A stretch of 64,000 nucleotides of DNA from Polytrichum commune (GCA_950295325.1 OX485803.1:62263554-62327553), one strand, 5' to 3'. Positions 26,301 through 38,896 are shown, counted from the stretch's first letter. Program-made: numbers and translations. The notes: generated by a model not told the origin, from the sequence alone.

Positions 26301-26512
26301 TTCTTCCTTTTTTCATTATTACTTTTGACCCAGACCCTAGTGTGAATCTCACAAGGCCCAAAAGTTTGCTCTCAACGAATAGGACCACTCAATTTTGGAG
26401 TGTCTTTGATCTTGGACCCTAATGTAAACCTACCCTAACTACCTACCTATTGTTAAATAAGAGCAAAAACATTGGTTCAAAGTCACTCAGAAGTTGCCAT
26501 TAGCTACACTAA
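23388..26512. other. Repeat-rich spacer
   Basis: No gene recognised. Contains dispersed partial repeats: CATGGCCATGGTCATGG-type blocks at about 25190-25290, 25545-25640 and again 26805-26965, and a second block (CCCTAGAGCTACATTA / CCCTAAAACTACATTA) at about 25345-25460 and 25755-25860. A poly-C run of about 15 bases is at 25675-25690. Confidence 0.55.
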
Positions 26513-26806
26513 ATTTTGTATTTAGTGTCACCTATTCTATTTGTCTTGCTCAACACTAATTGTAAACTGCCCGTGCAGTGTCACCTGAACACTAAATGCA
26601 AACCTAACATTATTTGTCATTTCACTATAGAAAAATGTTAGGATGCATAATACATCAAACTTTGTTTCAATTATTGGCATTAGGATAAACTAGAAAGTAA
26701 GTTGGGATGGTAAAAGTTGTAAAGTTATTCATAGGAAATGTCATTAGAAAAGTTACCACATTGACATAAAACGCCACATGATACTAAATACAATATTTAG
26801 TGCAGC
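26513..26806. mobile_element. MITE, TACTACACTAA family (copy 3, internally deleted)
   Basis: Starts GCTACACTAAATTTTG and ends ATTTAGTGCAGC, so the outer bases have diverged. The interior keeps CTTGCTCAACACTAATTG and AAACTTTGTTTCAATTATTGG but lacks the ~120 bp middle present in copy 2. Confidence 0.75.
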
Positions 26807-27329
26807 AAGACTTGGCCTTTGGCATGGAGTGCCGCATCATGTCCGGCCATGGCCATCGCCGTCACCGATGGGGCCCCGCAAGGTCGGCTACGTCATCGTC
26901 CTCCTCCTCACATGCTTATGGCTATGGCTTCCATCGCCATCGACACAAGTTACAACACAACGTTAATCTTGCAAACCAAAAAGAATGTTAATTTTTTTTT
27001 TCAAAAAATCCACACCCGCTGCGTGCGTTGTACCTCTACTTACATCGAGCTTGTTCATCACCTCCACTTGCGAGAGGTCGGGCGGAGTGAAAATGCTTCA
27101 TGCTCGTGTTATTTCATCGCTACCGCTTTTGCTGTAGATTTAGAGAATTTGTTTTCTGCGGGTGGGCATGCCTCGGGCATGTATGTATAAATGGTTATGG
27201 AGTATACTACAAGTGTCAGTGCACCGACCTTTAGTGGAGCTCATTGATCGGAGGCACGCTCGATTGCACCATGGGGTGGTGAGAGGAGTTGGGGGGAAGT
27301 GTTCTAATATCGGAGGTTATTAAGGCTGC

Positions 27330-28850
27330 ACACGTGGAGCTGGGTTGCTGCATCCGAAGTGGATGTTGCATAATTCGCAATATTAACGTGTAAGTGTCTG
27401 GAAATGAGTCATGTAGCAAGTCTTCGATTGGTGTTCGACTGAAGGTTGTATAATTTCGTCGTTGTTACAGTCTTGAAGAGGTTTAGTCATGTTTCATGAT
27501 TCGCCTTCTTCATTGATGTTGCTGATGCTGAGAGTCGGATGTGCTGCGGGTCAATGAAATGGCCATGGCGAGAGTTGGCCGTTCATGCATAGGAGATCAC
27601 TCGACCCCCATTCAATCGTCATTGGTGCCATCAAGATTGCATTCACTTTGTACATTGGGCCTCTTTCTTGAGCGGTGTTTTGGATGATGAGTGATTCTGG
27701 GCTCCTGCAAAGTGGATGTTGCATAATTCGCAATATTTTATGAGTCATTCCAAGTTCTCCAATGGTGTTCGACTGTTGCAATAGGATGAGTTTTGTTGTA
27801 GGTTGAAGTCTTGAAGAGGTGTGAGGATACTTTGATCATGGTTTGCCTTCATTGTCACCAGTGGAAAGTGGTGAGGATCGGATATGCTGCGTCCAATGCA
27901 GTGGCCATGGCGTGAAATTTGACCCTGATGCTCAGTATTCACGCATAGGTGATCACTCGCCCCCCATTATTCATTCGCCTTTGGTGCCATTAACATTAAT
28001 AGTTGCATTCTTTCTGCTGCGTCTCACATTGACAGTAGCCTAATAATCTTGTACATGTAGCCTCCTTCTTTAGCGGTGTTTTGATGATATAAAGTTGTTC
28101 AGGGATGCAAAGTGGATGTTGCATATCTCCCAATAAATTGTGTGTCAGAACTCAGTCATTGCAAGTTTTCGATTGGTGTTCGACTGTTGCAACAGGAAGA
28201 AATATTTTTGTTGTAGTTCCAGTCTTGATGTGGTTGATTTAGCATGTTTTGATCATGGTTTGCCTTCATTATCACCGGTGGTGAGAATCAGATGTACTGC
28301 GTGCAATGCAATGGTCACGGCTATGCTCAGCAGTCACGCACAGGAGATCACTCGCCTCTCATTACTCATTCACCGTTGGTTCCATTAAGGATACATTATG
28401 CAGCGTCCCACATTGACAGGAGCCCAGTAATTTTGTGAATCAAGCCTTCTTGCCTAGCGGTGTTGAGTATGAGTTATTTTGGAAGTTGACTCGTTGTAAG
28501 TTTTCGATTGGTGTTCGAGTACTGCAACAGGAAGAAATAATTTTCTTGTAGTTCCAGTCTTGAGATTTTCTAGATATACTTTGTCCATGTTAAGCCTTCG
28601 TTGCTGCTGCTGGTGAGCATCTAATGTGTTGCAATGGCCATGGCGTGAATTTAACCTCTATACTGAGCATTCATGCATAAAAGAACAGTTGCTCCCATAT
28701 CTCAGTCGCCGTTGGTGCCATTAAGATTGCATTCTTTCTGTTTATTTACACATTGACAGTAGCCCCTCAATCTTGTACATCGGGCCTCTTTCGTGAGACG
28801 TGTTTTCAAAACGTCAAGCAAACACCTGCGTGTTGTATCCTGTGTGTTGT
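27330..28850. repeat. Degenerate tandem array, ~350-400 bp unit
   Basis: Four to five diverged head-to-tail copies. Landmarks: GTGGATGTTGCATAATTCGC near 27359 and 27712 and diverged near 28101; TTCGATTGGTGTTCGA near 27424 and 28168 (shortened near 27766) and 28506; GATCACTCG followed by C-rich sequence near 27594, 27950 and 28346. No convincing conserved reading frame across units. Confidence 0.75.
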
Positions 28851-29334
28851 ATAACTTTCAATGCCAACCCTTAACCTATAGTCCATCCTCTCCACTTTCA
28901 CACCTGGCTCTAAACTTGTACTCATGGCTTCATCTCACAAGCAATGAGTCCTCTTTTAATTTGTCTCCCCTGCATGCATTGAGTCTCGCTGGGTTCTTCA
29001 AACTGGTCTAGCTCTTAACATTCGAGATTTTGCAGTGAACAGTGAGCGGGGATTAGCTACAACATTTGGTTGCTGTTGGAGAAGGGAAGCTATCAATTGA
29101 GGGTGAACATACATTCAAGTGAAGCGTGGCAAAACCGATCCGATTGACAGCTTTTGAGAAAGAAGCGAACGTCAGGTAAGGGATTCTGCTATACTTAAGT
29201 CCCATCTATGTGCACAAAACATGGAGAGGATAAAACCCCAAAGTGAACTTGGTCAAAAACTTGTAGGTGCACACATAGCTAGAGTTCACCGAAGCTGTAA
29301 ATTGAGAAAGGGTGACTGTTAGACAAATTGTCAA
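28851..29334. other. Spacer upstream of a MITE
   Basis: No gene or strong repeat seen. Confidence 0.45.
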
Positions 29335-29577
29335 GTGCTTAATAACCGAAAATCTGTCGGCCCGCCAAAGTGAAGATTGTCTTTCTCTATAAACAATCGC
29401 TTAGGGCCTCCCAAATTGTGTTCAATATTGAACCTTGGATGGTTAGAATAGTTTGTGCACACAGTTCCAATCTCATCGTAACATGTCTTTTTGGTATCCA
29501 CTAATCCTAACCACAGCCCTCGCCATGTACCACTCAAACATAAGTTTCCGATCTTAAGAAGACTGTACCCATAAAAG
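29335..29577 (-). mobile_element. MITE (GGACACC family), reverse orientation
   Basis: The reverse complement carries TTATGTTTGAGTGGTACATGG, ACCAAAAAGACATGTTACG and GAGATTGGAAC, matching the family in the introns of the DHHC gene. It lies about 200 bp upstream of the PstS-like gene. Confidence 0.65.
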
Positions 29578-29774
29578 GCCCACAAACGCTGTACGCTAGA
29601 AATCACTACGAATATGTATGGATCATTAGAAGTAGAGTTTTCTTAGCACCAACTGTTGTCTAGTGGCTTGCCCAGGAGTCTACATTGGGGCTTGACTGAT
29701 GCTTGAACTCAATTATCATCTCTCAGTGGTTGAGTAACTTATCCACAGTGATTGACAAACCACAATCCCACAAA

Positions 29775-31564
29775 ATGATGAAGACGTTTGCCCTGCTCTT
29801 GAGTTTCACCACTTTGTTCAACACGGGCACGCCGTCGAAATTCTTAGCCAGCAGCGCACCGGATGGAAGTTCCGATTCCCGCCCCCAATTGTACATGCCC
29901 CTGCCCGTCCAGGACACCCACCGCCCCCTCACGGACGCCGAAAAGCTACTCGACGCGCAGCAGGGGCGGCCCCTCCCGGCGCTCGAGCTCCTCCAGCCAA
30001 CCCTAGATCCCACCCTGCCCAAATACAAATACGTCGTCACAACCAAACCGGCCACCTTGAAGGGCTATTACAAGGTGGCCGCGTCCGACGTGCTCCCGGG
30101 CCTCGTCCACCTGTGGATCGCCGCATTCCGGAAGCTTCACCCGGGGGTGACAATTGACTTGTCGCCCCCGTACAGCGGCAGCTACGGCACCACCGAGCTC
30201 ATCAACCAGACGATCGACCTAGTTTTCAGTTCCCGGGAGCTTCGACCCCAGGACATCACGGTGTTCCGGGCGAAGTTTGGGTATGACCCCCTCAGCGTGC
30301 CGGTGTCGGGCGGCACGTATCGGCACTACGGGTTCCTCGACGCCGTCGCCTTCATCGTCAACAAGGTGAGTAGAAGCACTTTCATGAGCTCTTTCATGGG
30401 ACCCTGTATGACGTGATCGAAACTTCTCACGATGTTGTTGTTTTGGAAAGTTCTAGCAAAATTCCCGTAAGGAAGCGCGAATTATGAAGTTTGTAGAATT
30501 TCGACATCTTGTGTATTGTAAGTGATGAATGAATTTCTAGGCTTCCTTGTGATGATCTGAAAGGGGTTGCATATGTAGCCCTCCTATAGCAGATAGTCAT
30601 GTTGAGTGTTGATTTTGTGGTCTCCTTCAGCTACCAAGGAGCTGCATTTTCCAATCCTTAGCATAATCTCATAAGAATCGATACTCAGATTGAAGTACGT
30701 AGCTACACTCTTTCCTCATTTTAGTGTAGATACTGATATAATGTGGGTGGTGTACGTGTCTTTGAAACTGGTTGTCGAGGGTTGAAGTCGAGCTTCTAAA
30801 TAATATGTGCGTAGAAGATGATTAATTTAGTGAAATAAAGTTTCACAACAATCCAGCCCACACTACAGAGAAGAAAGAGCATAACTCTCCACTTTGGGGA
30901 CCAAAACTAATCAAGAATTGGAAAAATTGTGGTCATTGACTGATGGAATTGGACGCTTCTTCTATAAAAGGCGAACCCGCTCGACAAGCTCACATACAAG
31001 CAGTTGGACGCCCTCCTGTCCGCGACGCGGGTGCACGGGGGCGCCCCGGTCCGGACGTGGGGGGAGCTCGGGCTGACAGGGGAAGAGTGGGCAGACAAGC
31101 CCATCACCGTGCACGCCATCCACCCGTGGAACGGGTTCGAGGAGTTTGTGCGCCAACGCGTGCTCAGCGTGCCCGGCCACCGGGGGGAGTGGCGCCCCGA
31201 TCTGAACTGGACGGCGGGGGGGCTGGTGTTCCCGGTCGCGGACTCGGTGGCCGCGGACCCCTACAGCCTCGGCTACACGGGCATGGCCTACATCAACGCC
31301 ACCGCAAAAACACTCGCCATCTCCACGAACGGGAGCATTTTCTACCCGCCCAGCTACGAGGCGGTGGCGCTCGCCCATTACCCGCTCAGCCGGCTTGTGT
31401 ATTTCAACGTCAACAAGGTGCCCGGCCAGCCTCTGCCGCCCGCGTTGCAAGAGTTTCTCAACTTCATCCTGAGCCGCCAAGGCCAGAGACTCATCCGGAA
31501 GCAAGGCTTGTTCCTTCCGCTACGAGGATGGCAGGTCGAGAGTTCCCGGGCCATGGCCGCCTGA
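29775..31564 (+). CDS. Secreted PstS-like periplasmic-binding-fold protein, candidate transferred gene
   Basis: Two exons: 29775-30365 and 30971-31564, joined in phase 0 (...FIVNK|ANPLDKLTYKQ...), 394 residues. ATG 29775 starts a hydrophobic signal peptide (MMKTFALLLSFTTLFN). The body resembles the PBP-like (PstS-type) substrate-binding domain: LHPGVTIDL, SGSYGTTELINQTIDLVF, SSRELRPQDI, the VNKxNPL motif, then GLTGEEWADKPITVH, and a C-terminal IRKQGLFLPL typical of these proteins. In bacteria such proteins bind phosphate or related oxyanions outside the cell; its plant role is unknown. Both exons are strikingly GC-rich compared with the AT-rich 605 bp intron and flanks. Family and reading frame are clear; ligand and origin are inference. 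Confidence 0.82.
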
Positions 31565-31796
31565 TCAGAGGAGTATGAAATCTTACGCAAATCCGTGAAG
31601 CTCCAAGTGACTCTCCTCCATATCGATGTTCGACTATGCCTAGTTTTGTGTAACTCGATAGCCACCATGTGAGCCAGCTTGAAGATACAATCCCTGAACT
31701 TTCTGGAAAATAAACCTAGAACTTCATGTTATGTGCAATGCAATACACTTTTCGGGCGCTTATGTTATTTGAATTTGGTTGTAAAGTATTGAAAAG

Positions 31797-31935
31797 TTCA
31801 ACAAGGCGCCCGGCCAGCCTCTGCCGCCCGCGTTGCAGGAGTTTCTCAAGTTCATCCTGAGCCGCCAAGGCCAGAGACTCGTCCGGAAGTAAGGCTTGTC
31901 GTCCCTTCCGATACGTAGATGGCAGGTCGAGAGTC
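31797..31935 (+). pseudogene. Duplicated 3' fragment of the PstS-like gene
   Basis: Repeats the exon 2 segment that begins near 31410 at roughly 95% identity by eye, including GCCCGGCCAGCCTCTGCCGC and GGATGGCAGGTCGAGAG (as TAGATGGCAGGTCGAGAG). The CAA codon after CGGAAG is TAA here, and a small insertion (GTCGTC) follows. No promoter or start: a broken tandem copy about 230 bp downstream of the parent. Confidence 0.85.
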
Positions 31936-31942
31936 TAACCAA

Positions 31943-34127
31943 ACGGCTAAGTTATATCAATATCACCACTCTCTTCATGCGGGACCTTCCACACAATAAT
32001 AATTCATGATAAATAAAATGATTGTGAGATTTTGAAGTGTCGTCGTCCTCCCGCTTCCCGCTTTTGTGTCAACTCAGACCCACATCTTTGAGTTGGACTT
32101 GACACAACATCCAGCAAACCATGAAACATGATCCACTTCATGTCATGGAGGAATTCATGCAGGTTAAGAATTCATCAATTCAAATCTCCTTGGTCCCTTA
32201 GGCCCTCAAGCTCAAGTGTAAAGTACCCCTTACACCGGTGATTGTTAAATCAGTTGGGGAATTGCCTCGTCCGGACAACACTTCGTGAATGGTGAAGATT
32301 GTCAATTCAAGTTTCAACATAAGTTCGGATTAGAGACTGAAAGTTATAAGAGACCATAACGAAGATTCTCTGTCTCTTTAAACAATCACAGTAAGCTCTG
32401 CCAATTGTGTTCGAATCTAGGATCACATAAGGTTCACATACCTCATCATGTCCTTAACGTTGCACTTAGTACAAATTGCAATTGCCACGCTATATCTTAC
32501 AAACTTCCATCGTTGTGAGGCATCATGAAGGATTTTATCACAAGGGGAAACCCACCACATCGATCGTATCATCACCAAAAATCACATGTGATGCTCTCAA
32601 GCAAGCCTTGTTTCCTCACTAAAGGGCGTAACTCTTGAATGTCAACCATACTTGAAGCAACCATTGATACCACCCCAACACAAAAACGTTGTTGTTTACC
32701 ACAACTCAAATCATAGGCTTCGCTATATATAGGAATTGGTAGGTGGTCAACTATCTCAATCCCTAGAGATAACAAATTATGCTACTTTTGCTCTTATAAT
32801 ATTGTAGTTGAAAAATGAAACAGATTTTGTACAAAAGTGGTTCCCCTACAACCCTAATATTAGAAAAAAGGTTCCCTTCCTTATTTCAAAATGTAATACT
32901 AGGGAGTCTCAAAACTTTCTTCCCATTAGACCATCAAGTTGATATTACCCTCTCTTAACGTAAGCCACCCGCACTCCATTACTCTAGGGAATTAGCCTCT
33001 TGGGCACCACCTTGAAGTACTTTGTAGTCCTATAGGGCTTTTGGGTTCCCAGACTTTAAAATTTATTTCATTAACTACGTCCAGTGTAGTGAAGACACGT
33101 GGCAATTTGGTTTCAAGAAATTTGGTTTCTGGCCGAACTTGAAACACATTCAAACAACACTAGGTACGCGTAAAGTTTCGGGCCGAAGCGTGCCGAAATC
33201 GTGCAATCAGGATTCCTCTACTCTCTGCATTTCTCGTCTGCGTTGCAGCAGCTTCTACGGCGACGAATGAAACTACTTTACCAATGAATAAGAATTGCGC
33301 GCGAAGCATACGTCGCTCACAGCAGTGTAAGTTGTCGGTGATAGTATGATCGAGATTTGGGCCACGGTGGATCGAAATTGGCTTCTGGAGTAATAGGGTT
33401 AGGGTTGTACGGGTGAGGGTTTCGAGCTCTGCGATCGAATGCTGCGGGAATTTGCGATGTGTTTTATATGTGGAAGGTAGTATGGTGCAATTGAAACAAA
33501 CGGCGGTGTGTGGAAGACATGGGATGAGACGCGAGGACATCATTTCGGGGTTTCTTTAGGAGGTCTGGATGGTGTACGACTGCCTTGCACACATGATGGT
33601 ATTCACACAACCCCAGCCTCAGATGATTTTGGGATTCTTTGTGCAGTTCCATGTGCAAGCGTTATTAGTGTCCTGGTTAGGGAAGCATAAATAGGGTTTA
33701 GTGCTTGGAAAATTTACTTGCCTTGGTGAGCTCATTCTTCAATGAGTTTATGAGCCTCTACTGTCCCATATGTGTGTTGAGTTACATTTCCATCACTTGC
33801 TCTCATATTTCTACAGCAGTGGCCCATGATTATGTGAGTTTTGTTGTCCTACTAATCTAGCTCATGCGAAAACCTCTTGATTGTTTAGAAATACAATTTG
33901 AAGAGAACTGTATCACCTAAATTCCATGGTGAGTTATCTTACGTTGAGCCTAGGAACAATAATGGTAATTGTTGGAGTATCTCTGGAATTGGAGGAAGAA
34001 GCCTTGTTGCGCGAGAGGACTCCTTGTAATAGGTGAACTTGTCAATAATCTGGTTTGTTATGTCCTACTAAGGCTTTGGATGAACATGGATACTGATGGG
34101 CGATCTCATTTTGGCTTCGTCTAGCAG
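31943..34127. other. Spacer and LFY upstream region
   Basis: A degenerate GGACACC-family MITE, reverse orientation, is detectable at about 32300-32440. From about 33130 onward the sequence is less AT-rich and probably holds the LFY promoter, 5' UTR and first intron. No confident coding exon upstream of 34128 was found. Confidence 0.45.
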
Positions 34128-36071
34128 GCTCATTTTGAAGAAGTTCTGGCAGCGCCTGGACTTCTTTTTAAGAGAGATGGGGCAGCAAGTGCCGGGAGGG
34201 AGAGCCGGCGGATGAAAGATTTGTTCAAAGACTTTGGAGTCCAGCCAGCGACGCTGGCGGTCATGGGACAGATGGGCTTCACTATGAGCACTTTGATTAA
34301 CATGAAAGACGAGGAGGTCGACTTTCTTATCAAAACTATGATCGAGGAGTATCACTTGGATCTCCTGATGGGGGAGCAGTTTGGCATCAAAGCAGCAATA
34401 AGGGCGAAGCGGAAGTTGTTAGATGAGAATATGGAACAGCAACGATTGGAACTGGCTGCTCGCTCGAATGATAAGAAACGCAAAGGAGAAGATCTACCAG
34501 ACAGTTTGCTTCTTAAAGATGGTGTGTATGTTCTCTTAGCTTGGACATTTTAAGAGAAATTCAACATGCACATCAACTTCATGAATAGGCCTTCCTTGAC
34601 CTTCACTCTATTTTGTATTCTTACGCACCCATTCTGTAACTTGGCATAGTAATTCATAAGGGTTTGATTACTAGTAATGTGCCACATTCTGAATGCTCCT
34701 CAAAGTGTGAATGCAGGTCATGGTGCATCTTTGGATGCATTGGGACTACTGGGTTTAACAGACCCGGACAGTGACAGTACAGAGGAGAAGGTTATAAAAA
34801 GGAAGCAAAGGAAGCGCCGATCAAAGGAAGTTGGAGAGGATGGAGAAGAGAGGCCCAGAGAACACCCCTTTATAGTGACAGAACCTGGGGAGCCTGCCAA
34901 GGGGAAGAAGAATGGATTGGACTATCTCTTTGATCTATATGAACAATGTGGAAAGTTCTTGGAGGAAGTGCAGCAACTCGCAAGAGAAAAGGGAGAGAAG
35001 TGCCCATTCAAGGTAAATTGTGGGTTTCAATTCAGTTTGATTCACTTGTTTGCATTGTTTGCGTTTATAATTCAGGTCAGTTTTTATGCAAAATGCCCAT
35101 ATATTTGCTTCAACTCCAAACTATGAGGAAGTAGTGTGAGCGGTTGACACATGCTTCTGGTTATAGAAGTGATAAGAGACAAACTGTGGGGAGAAACTGT
35201 GCCTCTTTCAAACCCTAAAGGACCAAGGGTTCTTTTAAATGGGATACGTGATAATATATTCAATCTCCCAACAGGCATTGATATAATATTTTGTGTGATC
35301 TATGGTATTGAATCCATTTTTAGCACAATACATTAAAAAGAGGAAGTGAACTTAAAGTCATATGTGATAACGGTGATTAGATATATGTGGTATGTATTTG
35401 AGTCTGGGACATTGACACGAACTCAAATGCCCCTGATAATTCATTGTACACATATGTATGCTCCAACAGGAATAGTGCACATAATGAATGGGCTGATTTA
35501 GATAGGGTCACTTTTGAGACTTTAAACTAGAAACATGAATAAGTAATCTTAAACTCCTCCGTATGACATCTTGAGGCCCAGATATATAGGGTCTCTCAGA
35601 CCTTTAAGGGTTAACTGTTGATATTGTCTTGGAAACAAGTCCCATTCTGACTTGCTAGAAGGAAGTCCTATGTATATTTCATGCACAAAGTGTACAATTC
35701 TAGTCTTTCCACCACACCATTTTCAATTTTTGCTTGTTACAATGTAGGTCACAAATGAGGTCTTCCGCCACGCAAAGCACACAGGAGCTAGTTACATAAA
35801 CAAGCCAAAAATGAGAGACTACGTTCACTGCTATGCATTGCATTGTCTGGACATAGATCAATCAAATGCGCTCAGGAAGGTGTACAAGGAGCGGGGAGAA
35901 AATGTTGGAGCATGGTGCCAGGCTTGCTACTCCCCTTTAGTTTCATTAGCCAGGGTGAACGATTGGGACATTGATGACCTTTTTAACCGCAATGAGAAAC
36001 TTCGCATCTGGTATGTGCCCACAAAACTTAGGCAGTTGTGTCATATTGAGAGGATTAAGCATGGCGAATGA
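34128..36071 (+). CDS. LFY: LEAFY/FLORICAULA transcription factor, moss type; 5' end uncertain
   Basis: Exons 34128-34521, 34717-35012 and 35748-36071 join in phase ([30 protein letters not shown]). N-terminal SAM-like oligomerisation domain: [42 protein letters not shown] short acidic/basic linker follows. C-terminal helix-turn-helix DNA-binding domain: [57 protein letters not shown]. At the specificity positions numbered in Arabidopsis, it has Asp312 (KMRD), Cys345 (GAWC) and His387 (LCHIE), the set reported for mosses. Intron 2 lies at the conserved position. Open frame continues upstream of M34212 to 34128, where AG (ctagcag) could be an acceptor; the in-frame TAG at 34122 blocks further reading. 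In mosses LFY controls the first zygotic divisions. From ATG 34212 the protein is 309 residues. Confidence 0.92.
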
Positions 36072-38640
36072 GCCATTTGTACAACATATGGGAGGCTTTT
36101 CTTTTTGCTTTCTTTTTGATTCAGTTGGGCTGGTGACTCGAGTCAAAGATTTGCAGTACACCAGCGCCATGTTCATTGATCCAGTGGAACTGGTCAAAGC
36201 TTTTTAATCTTTATTTTTAGAGTTAGAATGCTTGGATAAGAACACTATTCAGCCCTTCACATTTTTCCAGCATCTGGTTTTGACTACATTTGGTAAAAGT
36301 CTTCCTTATTGGGGTACCTCAGTGTAAACTCCGAAGGATACATGAATATTTTGGAATAAGGATGAAAGACTTCACAGGTTGGTCAGTGTATCATTGTTCA
36401 GAAAAATAGTTGTATAATTCCGGGTAAGATGACACTCACAGGTTATATTAGTACATTCTCAGCCTGTTTCTTTTATTTGTTTATGAGATTGGTATTGCAC
36501 TGGAAGGTTGGGTCATGATGCAATTATACAGTTCCAGAGCAGTAACACAGGATTGTACAACAAAATTCAAAATCTTACCGCAAATAATTCAAGACTTGCT
36601 CTTAAATAAAAAAAATTAAACAATACGCCTGAAGTTTGACACAGGTGTCATGTAGAACTTTGTGACCATTCCTTATTGAATAATTTGCAACTTGATACCA
36701 AGCATTTACAGTGTGTTTTCACAACATGTTGGAGTGCACATCATTTTCTTGTAGATGCCACAATGCTAAACTTCAATCTGTGCTATACTTCAATTCCTTA
36801 AATTACGGTGATGGACTGAAGAAGCAATTGAGCTTTCTGTCAGAACCTTTACTGGTTGGAAACGAAAAATATACAGCTTGTCATCCAGCCCAAATTGGGT
36901 CACATGTTCACTTATAGCAATATCAGCATTATTTGTCTCAATACTTTTCCTTTAAAAGTAGCAATATGTCAGCCTTTGTTAATGAGCAATTAGTTTTGGA
37001 TTATTCCTGTTACTGTCTCTGACCTAGGTAGGGGAGAAGTTCGGCAATGGGTAGATGGTTCATTATTGATATAATAGATCATGTGTACTTTGCTCTGAAG
37101 TAAAATTATTGTTGCATCCTTACAGTATTGAGGCAAATCTAAGTACTGAGGCAAACTAATTTATACAGAAAGCAACCTATACAAAGTATTGGAGCATATG
37201 TATTCCTTCTCAAATTTTGTGGTCACTTGTTCCTTATGAGTGTCCAAGAAACATCATCTAAAACTGTAGTGAGTGATTGTTGTCACTGTGGCACATAAAT
37301 CCATGGTAATAACGGTGGAAGGAGAAATCTTTACAAACCAATATTTTATTAGCTAGGGCATGTTGTTGTATGTTGCTTCAAGAATATGATCTGCACCTTT
37401 TCAGGGATGCTCCTAATATCCGCAATATCAAGCATCTCAAATAGTGATTTACAATGATGTACGTTGTACATGATGGTAACTTCAGAAGAAATACTTAACC
37501 AAGACCGATGAAGTCATATTGCAATGCCAAGCGAAGTAATAAAATAAAAAAACCTCAGCCTAGTTGAACTATCTTACCTCATCAAACGACTTCTATTTTA
37601 CTATATCTTGGTTTGAAACAGTTGAAATTCGCTCGAGGCAAGCTCAATTTCTTTAGAGATTTGTCATATCCAGCATCAATATCATGATTCTTTAGGTGAT
37701 GCTTTCTTCAACATCTACGTGATAGACTTTTAAGTCTGCTTGGCGTCTTCCCTTCTCTGGAGTCATTTCCACGTCAATGTGAAGGATCCACAGAATCTGA
37801 AAAACATGATTTCAGTTCAGGTATGAGGAGGCAGGTCTAAAACCTTCGCTGCAAAGTTGTTCAGCTTTTTCCATGTACATAATTTATATTGGACTCAAAT
37901 CCTGGAGGCACATTTGCAACAGCGCAAACAAGCATTGGCTGGAACCAACCGTGAGATCTCGTTTGATAACATGTTGTTCTATCAGCCACGCTGTCCGGCA
38001 GTTTATCTGTTTAGTATGATTTGGTTCGTATGTTCAGCTCTAATTTGACCTCATGTTATGTATTCTTATCTGGATTTTCTCATCAATCAGAAGTTTTGTT
38101 ACGCCTGTGTAAAGAGTAGTTAACGAGGTCCTGGGATCACGCTATTCCCGTACTTGGGACCCAAGAATTAATTGAGTACCTCTAATCCCTTCCTGTACCA
38201 AATGTTTTTTACGCGCGCTGATCAAAAGAAAACCAAGCATCATTTGGAAGTATGTTTCATCCCGAGGAGTTGTTATCAAAATATACGGTGCACCACAAAA
38301 CTGGGGCATTTTCTCAACCCACGATGTATCTGAGTATTGTTGCAGTGACTTCGATTTACTCTTTGTATTCTTCTGGACGAGAAAGTAGCACGTTCTACAA
38401 AATATATTCGTAGTACTGGTACAACAAGCAAATTCATATTTCATGCTCCACATCCAGTGGGGCATACGAAGAATGGAGTCAACCAAACCTAACGAAATTG
38501 ATCTTTGAAGTGAAGGATGACGAAGGCTGCCATGGAAATTCGCAATATTATGAGTAAATTGCACACCATGGACTTTCATAGTAAACAACTTCTTCAGGAT
38601 TGCATCAATACATACACGCAACTGCAAAACTTATTAGTGA
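36072..38640. other. LFY 3' region and spacer; possible 3' exons of the minus-strand snoRNA host
   Basis: No plus-strand gene recognised. On the minus strand, an open stretch preceded by TTTTGCAG starts near 38625 (LRVCIDAILKKLFTMKVHGV) and another preceded by TTTTCAG near 37800 (ILWILHIDVEMTPEKGRRQ); these could be terminal exons of a transcript coming from the snoRNA cluster, but neither matches a protein family I recognise. Confidence 0.35.
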
Positions 38641-38896
38641 ATCTTAGATTAGATTTATAGACAACCAAGCGTCTGTCTCATAACACTGTAAGACTTCAGT
38701 ATCGTCATTGCATTCAATCCAAATTGTGGTAGGGAAAGAAGCCATCCGTTTCGGGTTCAGGTTTAAAGAAGCATACCCAGAGGTCTTAGATTAGCCACAT
38801 TGCCAATGCTCTCCAGAGAAACTGCATTCTGTGGACCATTCGACTTTAGAACTTCGTCTAATTCGTTGCTTAGAAAATCGGTTGGCTCTACTTGAG

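Noticed and set aside
30943-31578. Second plus-strand frame of 211 codons over the PstS-like exon 2
   Set aside because: An Arg/Ala/Gly-rich shadow frame created by high GC; the overlapping frame carries the conserved PBP motifs and a correct splice phase.
33160-33543. 127-codon minus-strand frame upstream of LFY
   Set aside because: No recognised domain; lies where the LFY promoter or leader is expected.
34104-34127. A tiny intron joining the two CATTTTG repeats before the LFY body
   Set aside because: The segment would be far below the minimum size for a spliceosomal intron.
38142-38627. 161-codon minus-strand frame near the snoRNA cluster
   Set aside because: Only its first ~50 codons look coding-like and no family was recognised; kept as a possible host-transcript exon rather than called as a gene.
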